In this document: one piece after another, positions 34,702-45,550 of the stretch
Position numbering within the stretch: the stretch's first letter is position 1
Layout: every line of letters starts with the position of its first letter
Source of the DNA: Bacteroidota bacterium
GTDB lineage: Bacteria; Bacteroidota; Ignavibacteria; Ignavibacteriales; Melioribacteraceae
Assembly (NCBI GenBank): GCA_021820065.1
Contig: JAKAEE010000011.1
Coordinates: 1 to 64,000, forward strand
Direction of reading: 5' to 3'
Length of the DNA: 64,000 nucleotides
Position numbers and translations under genes: made by a program
Notes under the pieces: generated by a model
Seen by the model: only the letters and a program-made list of their open reading frames with translations
Told to the model about the DNA's origin: nothing
Database searches by the model: none

Positions 34702-36912
34702 ATGTTTCTTAAATCTTTTCGTACCACACAACAGATAATTTTATTCAGCATATTAATTCTTACTAATCTCATTCTCATAAAATTGCCGTTAGTTGGAATA
34801 CTTGGGTATGAGTTCTCAGCTGCTAACGCAATTTTACTATATCTTATTGGCGGAGTGTATTTAATCCATGTTTTGCGCTCTGAGAGACAAGGCGAATTAG
34901 AACTTCTTCAAATTTGGCGTCTCAACAAAAACCGCCTGCTGACTTTTGTTATAATTCCGTTTTTGATTGGATTAATTTCATCATTTTTTTTCTCGAAGTG
35001 TCCTTTATTTGAGGGAATACTTTTTTACTTGGTAATAACAGTTCCGGCTTACCTACTTGGTCTTACATTTGCCTATTATACATTTGCTCTATCAAAGAAA
35101 TACAGCTACTTATTCTTTTTCATAAGCTTTATCGTTTTAATTTTCCTGCCGCTTGATGAGCTATTCTTCAACCCACAAGTGTATTTCTATAATCCCATAA
35201 TCGGTTATTTTCCTGGAACCATATACGATGAAAACATCAGAATCGATAGATTATTAATTGCCTATCGGATTTTGAATTTGTCTTTTGTTGTGGTGATTTT
35301 GTATTTGGCTCAATTGATGCGACAAAAAAAGATGCTGGCGAAATCTTTTTCATTATTAATAATAGTTCTTGTCGCTCTAACCTTTTCCATCTTGAAACCT
35401 CTTTTGTTTCTTTCTACCGACAAGGAATCATTGAATAAACGTCTCCATCATACTCTCTCAACAGACAATTTCTTCATTCACTACGGCAACAAGTCTTTGT
35501 TTGTAAACCGTACCAAATATGTTGCCTTGTTACATGAATATTATTTGGATCAGATTAAGAATCAGTTGGGCATACGGTTCAGTCAGAAAATAGATTCGTA
35601 TGTTTTTCGAAACAGAGAGCAAAAGCAAGAATTAATGGGTGCTGGTAACGCTAATATAGCAAAGCCCTGGCTGCGGCAAATTTATCTTAATTACAGTAGT
35701 TACGAAGAGACTTTGAAACATGAATTAGTTCACATAATAGCGTCAAGTTTTGGAACGACAGTTCTGAAAGTTGCCGACAATTTCAATTCAGCCATGATCG
35801 AAGGTTTGGCAGTGGCAATCGATGATAATTATGATGGGAGACCAGTTCACTACCTTGCAAAACTTGCATGGCAAGGTGGTTATCGGGTTTCTATACCAAC
35901 ATTATTTAGCGGAATAAATTTTTTCGCGCAGACCTCGTCCATCTCCTATATCTATGCCGGCTCATTCATAAAATATTTGATCGATAGGTTCGGTATCGGA
36001 ACCGTCAAACATCTTTATCGCTCAACTGATTTTAAGAAATATTGCGGCAAGGATATTCATCAACTATCCAACGACTATGTTGAATTTCTTAATAACTATC
36101 GCATTGTGTCCAACAAATATCAAGCACAACTGTACTTTGGTAGTAAAACGATCTTTAAGAAATACTGCCCGCGCTTTGCAGCATCTCAAACGCGCGAAGC
36201 TTCAAAATACTTTCAACGTGGAAAATTTAACAACGCACTCGAATTGTTCAAAGACGTTTACATGTATTCCGAATCATACAACTCGCTAATCGGAATAATA
36301 AGAATCCTATCAACACAAAAAAAATATGACGATGCCGCTAAGTATTTAGAAAATGAAATTAGTAAGTTTAAAACAGATCAAAATTATTTTATCCTTGAAT
36401 TAGCTTTGGGGGATCTTCTGATCAAAACCAATAAGTTTACAAATGCAGCCGCAGAATACGATTCACTGATTAATCAAAATCCGCACATAGAGTACACAAA
36501 CGAAGTTCGAATTAGGCAGGTAATACTTAAACAAGGAATCGATTCTCTGAAAGCATTTTTCAGTTCATCGGACACTCTGAAGCTTAGCAGACTGATGCGT
36601 CTTAATGAGAAGGAAATTCAGTATTTTAGCATCCCAAGAAGTATTCAACTGGCTGAAAATACGCATCGGGGCATCTCGACTTTCTTGATCGGACTAAAGA
36701 AAAACTTCAGTGCTCAGAATTATGAATCGTGTTATGCTGCGTACCAAATATCGAGATACTTTTTGAAAAGAATGGATTTGGAGAACGCTCAAATTTTTGC
36801 GGTTAAAGCCGTGAGTGCAAATCTTAACATAGATGAAAAACACATTTTTGTTGAAAATCTTAGAATGGTAAACTGGTTCAAGAATTTTTCCAATGAAGTG
36901 AAAGTGAATTGA
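34702..36912 (+). CDS. Membrane protein with HExxH peptidase-like domain and TPR-like C-terminus
   Basis: 736 residues. About six membrane segments in the first 240 residues, then a soluble domain with HELVH (His340, Glu341, His344) and Glu367 in AMIEGLAVAID, the layout of a gluzincin zinc peptidase (peptidase MA-like). The last 250 residues are helical with TPR-like pairs (FQRGKFNNALELFKDVYMYSESYNSLIGIIRIL). A TTG at 34696 in frame is an alternative start. The stop overlaps the ATG of the CCA enzyme. Substrate and role are unknown; neighbours murA and the CCA enzyme give no firm hint. Confidence 0.72.
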   Translation: MFLKSFRTTQQIILFSILILTNLILIKLPLVGILGYEFSAANAILLYLIGGVYLIHVLRSERQGELELLQIWRLNKNRLLTFVIIPFLIGLISSFFFSKCPLFEGILFYLVITVPAYLLGLTFAYYTFALSKKYSYLFFFISFIVLIFLPLDELFFNPQVYFYNPIIGYFPGTIYDENIRIDRLLIAYRILNLSFVVVILYLAQLMRQKKMLAKSFSLLIIVLVALTFSILKPLLFLSTDKESLNKRLHHTLSTDNFFIHYGNKSLFVNRTKYVALLHEYYLDQIKNQLGIRFSQKIDSYVFRNREQKQELMGAGNANIAKPWLRQIYLNYSSYEETLKHELVHIIASSFGTTVLKVADNFNSAMIEGLAVAIDDNYDGRPVHYLAKLAWQGGYRVSIPTLFSGINFFAQTSSISYIYAGSFIKYLIDRFGIGTVKHLYRSTDFKKYCGKDIHQLSNDYVEFLNNYRIVSNKYQAQLYFGSKTIFKKYCPRFAASQTREASKYFQRGKFNNALELFKDVYMYSESYNSLIGIIRILSTQKKYDDAAKYLENEISKFKTDQNYFILELALGDLLIKTNKFTNAAAEYDSLINQNPHIEYTNEVRIRQVILKQGIDSLKAFFSSSDTLKLSRLMRLNEKEIQYFSIPRSIQLAENTHRGISTFLIGLKKNFSAQNYESCYAAYQISRYFLKRMDLENAQIFAVKAVSANLNIDEKHIFVENLRMVNWFKNFSNEVKVN

Positions 36913-38330
36913 TGGCAGAAACAAGTTTCGAAAATTTGTTGGGTAATTATGAATTTCTTAAAGCCGCCTCGAAAATCGCCGAGGAAAGAAAAGAAGAATT
37001 CTTTCTTATAGGCGGTTTTGTTCGTGATACACTGCTTAAGCGTGAAAGAAATGAAATGGATTTTCTGGTTGTCGGTGATGCCCTTGCATTTGCAACTGAA
37101 CTCTCGAAAACCCTTGGCGTTGATAAATTGACCGTGTATAAAAATTTCGGCACAGCACATTTTAATTATTCGAACTTGGTTCTTGAATTTGTTGGTGCAA
37201 GAAAAGAATCCTATTCAAGAAACAGCCGGAACCCGAAAGTTGAGCGCGGTACACTTGATGACGACCTTAACAGGAGAGATTTTACCATTAATTGTTTGGC
37301 TATCTCATTAAATAAAAGTTCATTCGGAAAGCTAATTGATCAGTTCAACGGCGTTGAAGACATTAACCAAAAGATTATCCGTACGCCGCTCGATCCGGCG
37401 AAAACTTTTGACGACGATCCGCTAAGAATTATGCGGGCTTTCCGTTTTGCTACACAGCTAAATTTTGAAATCGAACCTTCCGTGTTCAATGCAACAAAAG
37501 AAATGGCAGAACGATTAAGAATAGTCTCACAAGAAAGAACCACTGATGAATTTCTGAAAATTCTTGCATCACCTAAACCTTCCATAGGATTAAAATTACT
37601 TTTCGAAAGCGGAGTAATGAAAGTTATCTTTCCTGAAATTGCGAACCTCGGCGGCGTTGAACAACGAAAAGAATATCATCATAAAGATGTTTTTCAACAT
37701 ACTTGTATCGTTGTAGATAACGTTGCATCAACAAGCGACAACCTTTGGCTACGGTTTGCAGCTCTTGTTCACGATATTGCTAAACCGCAAACGAAGAAAT
37801 TTATAGAAGAGGTTGGCTGGTCGTTTCATGGACATGAAGAACTTGGCGCAAGAATGATGAAATCTATTTTTACTCGCATGAAGCTGCCACTAACGAAAAT
37901 AGAGTACATTGAAAAACTTATCAGACTGCATTTGCGGCCGATAGCTTTAGTTGATGAACAAGTCACTGATTCTGCAATTAGGAGATTAATTGTTTCAGCA
38001 GGTGAATATCTGGATGATTTAATTGTTCTGTGCCGCGCCGATATAACCAGCAAGAACCCGGCAAAGGTCAACCGTTACCTTGAGAATTATAATATTGTGA
38101 TGCAGAAGGTCCAAGATGTCCGCGAAAAAGATCAGCTGCGTGCATTCCAATCGCCGGTACGTGGGGAAGAGATCATGCGTGTTTGCAATATCCCACCTTC
38201 AAAACTGGTAGGAGATATAAAAACTGCAATTGAAGATGCAATTCTTGACGGCAAGATTGGAAACAACTATGAAGAGGCTTACGAATATTTTTTAAAAGTT
38301 AAAGATCATTTCTTGAAAGATCATAAGTGA
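36912..38330 (+). CDS. CCA tRNA nucleotidyltransferase / poly(A) polymerase family with HD domain
   Basis: 472 residues. The N-terminal nucleotidyltransferase has LIGGFVRDTLL and NEMDFLV; the first acid of the usual DxD is Glu48. RNA-binding motifs DDDLNRRDFTINCLA and TFDDDPLRIMRAFRFATQL follow. The C-terminal HD domain carries HHKDVFQHT and LVHDIAKP. Neither tRNA in this window encodes CCA, so a CCA-adding enzyme is needed. CCA and poly(A) polymerases cannot be told apart with certainty from motifs alone. Confidence 0.88.
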   Translation: MAETSFENLLGNYEFLKAASKIAEERKEEFFLIGGFVRDTLLKRERNEMDFLVVGDALAFATELSKTLGVDKLTVYKNFGTAHFNYSNLVLEFVGARKESYSRNSRNPKVERGTLDDDLNRRDFTINCLAISLNKSSFGKLIDQFNGVEDINQKIIRTPLDPAKTFDDDPLRIMRAFRFATQLNFEIEPSVFNATKEMAERLRIVSQERTTDEFLKILASPKPSIGLKLLFESGVMKVIFPEIANLGGVEQRKEYHHKDVFQHTCIVVDNVASTSDNLWLRFAALVHDIAKPQTKKFIEEVGWSFHGHEELGARMMKSIFTRMKLPLTKIEYIEKLIRLHLRPIALVDEQVTDSAIRRLIVSAGEYLDDLIVLCRADITSKNPAKVNRYLENYNIVMQKVQDVREKDQLRAFQSPVRGEEIMRVCNIPPSKLVGDIKTAIEDAILDGKIGNNYEEAYEYFLKVKDHFLKDHK

Positions 38331-38414
38331 ATTATTTTAAATAAAATGTAACTTTCAATCGGAATATAACGTCATAATAATTAAGTAACTAAAAGTGCTT
38401 AACAGGAGAAACGA

Positions 38415-39761
38415 ATGAAACGGATTTTAATCTTATTCTTAGTACTTGCCATAGCAGTTCCAAGTTTTGCTCAGAAAAAGTTGACACTTCAAGAAGCGAT
38501 ATCAATCGCGCTTCAAAGAAACAGTGCGCTTATCAAATCAAAAAACAATTTGGAATCTTCTCAATCGCAGTTGACCAATGCATACGGACAATTATTGCCC
38601 AATCTTGGTGTGCAAGGTCAGCTAAATTGGTCAAGAGTTGATGATAAAGGCGGCCAGCAAGTTTTCTATGGAGGTATTCCAATCAATACTCAACCTTCAA
38701 CCCAAGAAAATAGAAGTTACAGTCTTGGCATAGGCGGCAATATTACGCTCTTTGATGGACTTTCAAACATAGCATCTGTAAATCAAGCAAAAGAAAATCT
38801 CAAGTCAGTTGAATACAGTCTTGAAAAGCAGAAACAGAACTTAGTTTTTCAAACAACGGATTTATTTTATCTTGTTTTGAATGCCGGCGAATTATTAAAA
38901 GTACGTGACGAGAACGTACAATACTACAAGAAATTTTTAGAGACCGTTCAAGAAAGAAACAGACTTGGCGCTGTTGCTCTTGCAGATGTTTATGCAGCTC
39001 AAGTTCAATTAGGTAATGCAGAGTTGCAGTTAATACAAGCCCAAAATGATTTTGATGCAGTTAAGAATACCATACTTAACTTCTTAGCGCTGGACGTAAT
39101 GGACGAATATACTTTTGTTGATCCGTTTAGTGCTAATAAGATAGTTGATACCGACACATATATGAAGGATTTTGAAGATCTGCAAACATTGGTGAATGCT
39201 GCTATGGATACACGATTTGATTACAAGAGTCAATTGGAAATTGTGAACTCGGCTAAGAGTGGAATCACAATAGCGAGAGGAGGAATTTTCCCATCTCTAT
39301 CGGCAAATTATTCTTACGGTTCCAGTTCAGCCGAGATAAACCAGATGTTCAATAGAAAAGTTTTGAATTTTGGGCTCTCACTCAACATACCAATATTTTC
39401 AAATTTTAATACCGATACTAGAATTCAAATGGCGAACGTGAACTACTTAAATAGTCAGGAAGACTTATCCGCTCTTAACAGACAAATCAAAATTGATGTT
39501 AAGCAAGGATACTTGAATTTAGTTGCCGCTAAGAAAAGTTTGGACGTTGCTGCCAATACAGTAACTCAAGCAGAACAGAACAGAAAGATTAATGAAGAAA
39601 GATATAAACTTGGATCGGCTACTATATTAGATGTACTTCAATCCGGCAGAGACTATACCGATGCTTTAAGAAATAAAATAAATGCCGTTTATGATTTTTA
39701 TCGCAAGTATGATAATCTTCAAAATGCGCTCGGTCGTTTAGATTTTAAAAAATATGAATAA
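38415..39761 (+). CDS. TolC-family outer-membrane efflux protein
   Basis: 448 residues with signal peptide (cleaved near SFA-Q) and two long alpha-helical halves typical of TolC/OEP proteins (LTLQEAISIALQRNSALIKSKNNLESSQSQLTNAYGQLLPNLG and the matching second half ending LGSATILDVLQSGRDYTDALRNKINAVYDF). It forms the outer-membrane duct of the tripartite system encoded downstream. RBS CAGGAGAA precedes ATG. Confidence 0.92.
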   Translation: MKRILILFLVLAIAVPSFAQKKLTLQEAISIALQRNSALIKSKNNLESSQSQLTNAYGQLLPNLGVQGQLNWSRVDDKGGQQVFYGGIPINTQPSTQENRSYSLGIGGNITLFDGLSNIASVNQAKENLKSVEYSLEKQKQNLVFQTTDLFYLVLNAGELLKVRDENVQYYKKFLETVQERNRLGAVALADVYAAQVQLGNAELQLIQAQNDFDAVKNTILNFLALDVMDEYTFVDPFSANKIVDTDTYMKDFEDLQTLVNAAMDTRFDYKSQLEIVNSAKSGITIARGGIFPSLSANYSYGSSSAEINQMFNRKVLNFGLSLNIPIFSNFNTDTRIQMANVNYLNSQEDLSALNRQIKIDVKQGYLNLVAAKKSLDVAANTVTQAEQNRKINEERYKLGSATILDVLQSGRDYTDALRNKINAVYDFYRKYDNLQNALGRLDFKKYE

Positions 39762-39784
39762 AATATTTCAAGGAGTGAAATAAA

Positions 39785-41068
39785 ATGGCTAACGGTAAAA
39801 AATCGAAAAAGAAACTTTTAATATTTGGCGGTCTCGGATTGCTTCTTGTCGTTGTTATTCTTTTGGTGATTTTAGGTGGAAGCAAAGAAGAAATCTTTTC
39901 TGTTCAAACTGAAAAAGTTGAAAAGAGGACCATCACGCAAATTGTGTCGGCTACCGGTACAATTAATCCTGTGTACAAAGTAACGATTAGTGCTGAAGCA
40001 ACCGGTGAAATTGTAAGTCTTCCAATTAAAGAAGGCGACATTGTTAAGAGAGGACAAATCCTGGTAAGAATAAAACCTGACAACTATGAAGCGCAAAAAA
40101 ATCGTGCTGCTGCCGGTCTAGATCAGTCGCGGGCGTCTCTAGCTTCAAATAAAGCGCAGCTTGATAAGGTGGAACTTGATTACAAGCGAGTTCAAGATTT
40201 AGCTAAGAAAGGTTTGTCCAGCGAGTCTGAACTTGAAACGGCAAAATCTAATTACCTACAGGCTCTGGGAAATTACAACGCTCAGCAGTCAATGGTGATT
40301 CAAGCAGAAGCTTCTTTGAAAGATGCAACGGTTAATTTAGGAAAAACAGTTGTAACTGCGCCGATGGATGGAGTTGTTACAAAACTTGATGTTGATCTCG
40401 CTCAGAGAGTTTTGGGAAGCAATTTTAGTCCCGGAACCGAAATGCTAACCGTATCGGACTTACGCCAGATTGAAGCTACTGTTGATGTAGATGAAAACGA
40501 TGTCGTTCTGATTGCAAAAGGTGACAGCGCAAAAATTCATATTGACGCTTTTAGAGACAGAACTTTTAAAGGAGTTGTAACTCAAATCGGCAATAGCGCA
40601 ATAACAAAAGGCGCCGGAACGCAAGATCAAGTTGTTAATTTTGAAGTGAAGATACTTTTGGTTAACCCCGATAACAACATCCGTCCTGGTATGTCTTGCG
40701 ACGGAGATATTCTAACCGAAACCAAACAAAATGTTTTGGCTGTACCGATTCAAAGTGTAACAGCGAGAGTTGATAAAGCAAAAATGGCTGCCCCAGAGCA
40801 AAGCGGTCAAGTTGCACAGCAGAATAACAAAACTGCGAAAAGCAATAAGCCAAAAGAAGTTGTTTTTGTTGTTGATAACGGCAAAGCGAAAATGATGGAG
40901 GTTAAAACCGGCATTAGCGACGATACATACATCGAGGTGGAAAGCGGTCTGAAAGGCACCGAAGAAGTTGTTAGCGGTCCATATAGAGCCATCTCCAAAG
41001 ATTTGGAGGATGGATCAAAAATATCCGTTCAGTCAAAACGAAGCGGATCGGCGCCAGGATCTAAATAA
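39785..41068 (+). CDS. MacA/HlyD-type periplasmic adaptor
   Basis: 427 residues: one N-terminal membrane segment ([20 protein letters not shown]), biotinyl-lipoyl-like domain ([34 protein letters not shown]), an alpha-hairpin of about 70 residues, and beta-barrel parts. It bridges TolC and the inner-membrane permeases. A low-complexity Gln/Lys/Asn insert near residue 345 is unusual. It is followed by the MacB-like ATPase gene after 22 bases. Confidence 0.92.
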   Translation: MANGKKSKKKLLIFGGLGLLLVVVILLVILGGSKEEIFSVQTEKVEKRTITQIVSATGTINPVYKVTISAEATGEIVSLPIKEGDIVKRGQILVRIKPDNYEAQKNRAAAGLDQSRASLASNKAQLDKVELDYKRVQDLAKKGLSSESELETAKSNYLQALGNYNAQQSMVIQAEASLKDATVNLGKTVVTAPMDGVVTKLDVDLAQRVLGSNFSPGTEMLTVSDLRQIEATVDVDENDVVLIAKGDSAKIHIDAFRDRTFKGVVTQIGNSAITKGAGTQDQVVNFEVKILLVNPDNNIRPGMSCDGDILTETKQNVLAVPIQSVTARVDKAKMAAPEQSGQVAQQNNKTAKSNKPKEVVFVVDNGKAKMMEVKTGISDDTYIEVESGLKGTEEVVSGPYRAISKDLEDGSKISVQSKRSGSAPGSK

Positions 41069-41090
41069 ACTAACAAACAACGGAAAGACA

Positions 41091-41813
41091 ATGAACATTA
41101 TTAATATTGAACATATAGCCAAGATTTATCAAGTCGGTTCCGAGGAAGTTCATGCTCTTAGGGATGTATCGCTGAAAATTAATAAGAATGAATACGTTGC
41201 AATCATGGGACCATCGGGTTCAGGAAAATCGACACTTATGAATATTCTTGGTTGTCTTGATACGCCGACTCACGGAATTTATGATTTCACAGGTGTCAAT
41301 GTCAGTCAGATGAACGATAACGAATTGGCTAAGATCAGAAATAAAGAAATAGGATTTGTGTTTCAGACATTTAACTTGCTAGCGCGATCCGATGCACTTC
41401 ATAATGTTGAACTTCCATTGATATATGCCGGCGTTCCGGCTTCGGAAAGAAAAGAACGCGCACGCGAAGCATTAGAACATGTCGGTTTAGCAGATCGTGT
41501 TCATCATAAACCGAACGAACTTTCAGGTGGGCAGCGTCAACGCGTTGCTATTGCCCGTGCTCTTGTTACGCGACCGTCAATTATTCTTGCAGATGAACCG
41601 ACAGGTAACCTTGATACAAAAACCGGTGAAGATATTATGGCGCTCTTTAATGACATATTTGAACTGGGCAACACGATAATTTTGGTTACGCATGAAGAAT
41701 ATATTGCCGAACATGCGAAAAGAATTTTAAGAATCCGTGACGGACTAATTGAGAAGGATGAAACGGTAGCAAACCGTTACATTCCGAAAAAGAACGGCGC
41801 ATCAAAAATATAA
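41091..41813 (+). CDS. MacB/LolD-type ABC transporter ATP-binding protein
   Basis: 240 residues with intact motifs: Walker [11 protein letters not shown]-loop FQTFNLL, signature [15 protein letters not shown], Walker [13 protein letters not shown] and H-loop VTHEE. Unlike E. coli MacB the ATPase is a separate chain. It is the only ATPase in a locus with five permeases, so it presumably serves several dimers. ATG 41091 starts the family's usual N-terminus. Confidence 0.93.
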   Translation: MNIINIEHIAKIYQVGSEEVHALRDVSLKINKNEYVAIMGPSGSGKSTLMNILGCLDTPTHGIYDFTGVNVSQMNDNELAKIRNKEIGFVFQTFNLLARSDALHNVELPLIYAGVPASERKERAREALEHVGLADRVHHKPNELSGGQRQRVAIARALVTRPSIILADEPTGNLDTKTGEDIMALFNDIFELGNTIILVTHEEYIAEHAKRILRIRDGLIEKDETVANRYIPKKNGASKI

Positions 41814-41821
41814 GGCGTTAA

Positions 41822-43060
41822 ATGAAAAACTTTCTTTTTGAATTGAAAGAAGGATTATCAATTTCTTTTAGAGCAATCCGCGCTAACAAAATAAGAGCAG
41901 TCCTAACTACTCTTGGAATTGTTATCGGCGTAACTTCGGTTGTTCTAATGTCAACAGCGATCAAAGGAATTGATTCCGCATTTCAAAAGGGGGTTGCATC
42001 GATGGGTTCCGATAATTTGTACATAGACAAATGGGAATGGTTCAACAACGATATCCCATGGTGGGAACTTCGCAATCGCAGAAACCTTACGATGGAAGAT
42101 TACAACAAATACAAAGAGCTCGCAAAACTTCCCGTTGCCTCTGCGCCTACTGTTTGGAGTACTCAAACCGTAAAGTACAAAGAGAGAACAGTAGAATATA
42201 TCATTATTCAAGGAACTACCTCGGATTACATAAACACTACTAACCTAAATTTTGATACTGGAAGATTCTTTAATGAATTGGAAAGCTCTGGCGGAAGACA
42301 AGTTGTTGTTCTGGGAAGCGAAGTTGCTAAAAAGTTGTTCCCGCGCGGCGATGCATTGGATCAAGAAGTTAAAATCAAAGGACACAAATTCAAAGTAGTT
42401 GGTGTTCTCGCCGAACAGGGAAGCTGGGTGATGGGAAATTTTAATCCCGATAACCAGGCATTCATACCCATTCAAAACGTTTTTAAGTTTTTTCAGAATC
42501 AGTCATTTCGAAGCGTAACGTTTAACGTGCGAGCTCCCAATAGTCAAATGGTTAATGAAGTAAAAGAAGAAGCAATTGGCGTAATGAGACGCGTGCGTGG
42601 ATTGCGATACGATCAAGCGAACGATTTCTCTATCAATCAGCAGGAAGCTCTGCTGACTCAAATCGATAAAACTGTTGGAGTAATTCAAATAGCCGGTCTT
42701 TTCATAACTGGATTGTCTTTATTTGTCGGCGCGATCGGAATTATGAATATTATGTTCGTCTCCGTAAAAGAGAGAACGCGCGAAATTGGAATTCGTAAAG
42801 CCATAGGCGCAAAGAAAAGTACAATCCTTACTCAGTTTATTTCCGAATCAGCTATTATCTGTCTGCTTGGAGGAATGATCGGATTGATACTCGCGATAAT
42901 TCTCAGTCTTGTTATTAATCAATTTCTGCCGACATCAATCCAGGTAGACGCCTTTGTTCTAGCCGTAGTAATTTCAATCTTAACGGGCGTTATCTCCGGA
43001 TTTGCACCAGCTTACTCAGCGGCTAAGTTGGATCCTGTTGAAGCTTTGAGGTATGAATAA
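41822..43060 (+). CDS. MacB-like permease, type A (first of five)
   Basis: 412 residues: membrane segment near residues 21-45, a MacB periplasmic core domain, then three C-terminal segments with SLFVGAIGIMNIMFVSVKERTREIGIRKAIGAK. It resembles the fourth permease of the cluster (45780) in N-terminus (IRANKxRxVLTTLGI), FSINQQEALLTQIDKTVGV and the C-terminal segment with VINQFLPT. Ends LDPVEALRYE. Starts 8 bases after the ATPase stop; its stop overlaps the next start by one base. Confidence 0.9.
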   Translation: MKNFLFELKEGLSISFRAIRANKIRAVLTTLGIVIGVTSVVLMSTAIKGIDSAFQKGVASMGSDNLYIDKWEWFNNDIPWWELRNRRNLTMEDYNKYKELAKLPVASAPTVWSTQTVKYKERTVEYIIIQGTTSDYINTTNLNFDTGRFFNELESSGGRQVVVLGSEVAKKLFPRGDALDQEVKIKGHKFKVVGVLAEQGSWVMGNFNPDNQAFIPIQNVFKFFQNQSFRSVTFNVRAPNSQMVNEVKEEAIGVMRRVRGLRYDQANDFSINQQEALLTQIDKTVGVIQIAGLFITGLSLFVGAIGIMNIMFVSVKERTREIGIRKAIGAKKSTILTQFISESAIICLLGGMIGLILAIILSLVINQFLPTSIQVDAFVLAVVISILTGVISGFAPAYSAAKLDPVEALRYE

Positions 43061-44292
43061 TGAAAATTCTTGAAATAATAAAAGTTGCCTTCACTTCTCT
43101 TAAAACAAACCGGTTAAGATCGATCTTGACAATTCTTGGAATCGTGGTTGGGATTTTTTCAATCATCGCGATTAGTACCGTTATCGAAATGCTTCAGAAA
43201 AGTATTGAAGAAGGTGTTTCCGGATTGGACCAGAGCACATTTCAAATTCAGAAATGGCCTGCAATTAATACCGGCGGACCATCGGAACGTGCAAAGTATC
43301 GCAACCGTCCGGATATAACTCTTGAAGAGTACAAAAAGCTGAAAGAAAAACTTACTGATGCTAAATACGTTGGCGCAGAGCAGTGGACTTTTGGCAAACA
43401 GATAATTTTCGGCAATAGAAAAACAAATCCGAACGTTCAAGTTTCCGGAACAACTCCCGAAGCGTTTCCTAACAATAAGTGGGTTGTTAATGATGGTCGT
43501 GCTTATAGTGATAGAGATGTTGAAAGATATGAAAACTATATTGTTTTAGGAGAGGATGTTGCAAAATCTCTTTTCCCGAATTCGAGCGCGCTTGATCAGG
43601 TTGTTACTATGGATGGACACAAACTTAAAGTTATTGGTGTTCTGGAAAAACAAGGTGCTGTGTTTGGACAAAGCCAGGATAATTTTGCGCTTGTTCCCAT
43701 TACGACATTTCAAAGTTTTTACGGCAAGAGAGACAACAGCATTAACATTACAGTTATGTCTCGCGACAAAAAATCTTATGAAGATTTGATGGAAATTTCG
43801 GAAGGGTATTTCAGAACAATTCGTCACCTAAAAGCCGGTGAAGAAAACAATTTTGATTTCCGTTCTAACGAGCAGATGCTTACTCAAATCAATCAGATTA
43901 CGTCAGGAGTAAGGATTGGCTCTATCGTAATTGCAGCGATTGCTCTTTTGGCAGCCGGTGTCGGTATCATGAATATCATGCTGGTTTCGGTTACCGAGAG
44001 AACAAGAGAAATCGGAATTAGAAAAGCTATTGGTGCAAGAAGAAGAAATATTTTGATTCAATTCTTAGTTGAATCTGTTACTCTTAGTCTAGCCGGCGGA
44101 CTTATTGGAATCATTCTCGGTATAATTGTAGGTAATCTTGCCGGATCATTATTAAAAGCAGCGGCAGTAATTCCAATGGATTGGGTAATGATTGGAGTTA
44201 TGCTCTGTGTTCTTATCGGTGTTACATTTGGAACTTACCCCGCATACAAAGCTGCAAACTTAGATCCGATAGAAGCATTAAGGTATGAGTAA
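43060..44292 (+). CDS. MacB-like permease, type B (second of five)
   Basis: 410 residues with the FtsX/MacB four-segment layout. Type B features are TSLKTNRLRSILTILGI, IFSIIAISTVIEMLQKSIEEG and ALLAAGVGIMNIMLVSVTERTREIGIRKAIGA. It overlaps both neighbours by one base (TAATG), implying translational coupling and a fixed ratio with the type A protein before it. Substrate may be a macrolide-like compound, peptide or lipoprotein; not determinable. Confidence 0.9.
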   Translation: MKILEIIKVAFTSLKTNRLRSILTILGIVVGIFSIIAISTVIEMLQKSIEEGVSGLDQSTFQIQKWPAINTGGPSERAKYRNRPDITLEEYKKLKEKLTDAKYVGAEQWTFGKQIIFGNRKTNPNVQVSGTTPEAFPNNKWVVNDGRAYSDRDVERYENYIVLGEDVAKSLFPNSSALDQVVTMDGHKLKVIGVLEKQGAVFGQSQDNFALVPITTFQSFYGKRDNSINITVMSRDKKSYEDLMEISEGYFRTIRHLKAGEENNFDFRSNEQMLTQINQITSGVRIGSIVIAAIALLAAGVGIMNIMLVSVTERTREIGIRKAIGARRRNILIQFLVESVTLSLAGGLIGIILGIIVGNLAGSLLKAAAVIPMDWVMIGVMLCVLIGVTFGTYPAYKAANLDPIEALRYE

Positions 44293-45524
44293 TGGAATTT
44301 CTGGAGATCGTGAAAGTTGCAATAGCGTCTCTAAGAACAAACAGATTAAGATCAACGTTAACAATTTTGGGAATTATAGTTGGTATCTTTTCAATAATTG
44401 CCATTAGTACAGTTATAGAGATGCTGCAGACGAGTATAGAAGAAGGAGTTTCTATGCTCGGTCAAAACACATTTCAAATTCAGAAATTTCCCGTTCTACA
44501 GTCCGGCGGTCCGTCCGAATTCGCAAAGTATCGCAATCGTCCCGATATCACACTCGAAGATTATTATCGTCTGAAAGAAAAGTTAACGGAAGCAAAATCC
44601 GTTGGTGCCGAACAATGGCAATTTGGTAAGCAAGTAAAAGTGGGTAACCGCGAGACAAATCCGAATGTTCAGATTGCGGGTACAACTCCAGAAGCTTTTC
44701 CTAACAACAAATGGATTGCAGATCAAGGTCGCTCATTCAATGATCGCGATGTTGAGAGATACGAAAACTATGTTGTGCTTGGCGTTGACTTAGCCAAAAA
44801 TTTATTTCCAAATTACAGCGCGGTCAACAATGTTGTTACGGTGGACGGACACAAATTAAAGGTGATAGGAGTTCTTGAGCCGCAAGGCGCTATGTTCGGG
44901 CAAAGCCAAGATAACTTTGCAATTGTTCCGATCACAACTTTTCAAAGTTTTTACGGAAAACACACGCGAAGTATTAACATTACAGTGATGGCTCATGACA
45001 AAGAATCGTATAACGATCTAATTGAAACTGCCGAAGGATATTTCCGCACTGTTAGAGGGGTTAAGCCGGGAGACAATAACAACTTTGATATCTTTTCGAA
45101 TGAATCGGTGCTGACTCAAATAAATCAAATTACATCCGGCGTAAGGATCGGATCAATTGTAATTGCGGCGATTGCACTTCTCGCAGCCGGCGTTGGAATT
45201 ATGAATATCATGCTTGTCTCTGTAACTGAGCGAACGCGAGAGATAGGAATAAGAAAAGCTGTTGGAGCGAAAAAAATAAATATCTTAATTCAGTTTATTA
45301 CCGAGGCAATTGTTTTATGTCTGATTGGCGGCTTTGCCGGAATTGTTCTTGGAATCGGCGCAGGCAATCTCGCCGGTTCTTTCTTGGACGCAGTTGCAGT
45401 GATTCCGATTGATTGGGTGCTGATCGGAGTTTTGCTTTGCGTAATAATCGGCGTAACATTTGGAACTTACCCCGCATACAAAGCTGCAAACTTGGATCCG
45501 ATTGATGCTTTGAGATATGAATAA
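44292..45524 (+). CDS. MacB-like permease, type B (third of five, close paralog of the second)
   Basis: 410 residues. 48 of its first 60 residues match the preceding permease, and the periplasmic part is also very close (GGPSExAKYRNRPDITLE, VQxxGTTPEAFPNNKW), so this is a recent tandem duplicate. Same four-segment layout and LDPIDALRYE end. A terminator-bearing gap of 255 bases follows. Confidence 0.9.
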   Translation: MEFLEIVKVAIASLRTNRLRSTLTILGIIVGIFSIIAISTVIEMLQTSIEEGVSMLGQNTFQIQKFPVLQSGGPSEFAKYRNRPDITLEDYYRLKEKLTEAKSVGAEQWQFGKQVKVGNRETNPNVQIAGTTPEAFPNNKWIADQGRSFNDRDVERYENYVVLGVDLAKNLFPNYSAVNNVVTVDGHKLKVIGVLEPQGAMFGQSQDNFAIVPITTFQSFYGKHTRSINITVMAHDKESYNDLIETAEGYFRTVRGVKPGDNNNFDIFSNESVLTQINQITSGVRIGSIVIAAIALLAAGVGIMNIMLVSVTERTREIGIRKAVGAKKINILIQFITEAIVLCLIGGFAGIVLGIGAGNLAGSFLDAVAVIPIDWVLIGVLLCVIIGVTFGTYPAYKAANLDPIDALRYE

Positions 45525-45550
45525 TTTACGTTACGCAAAAGGAAGGTGGA

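Noticed and set aside
43060..45524. Assembly duplication of permeases 2 and 3
   Set aside because: Differences are spread along the whole length, 12 of the first 60 residues, so these are real diverged paralogs.
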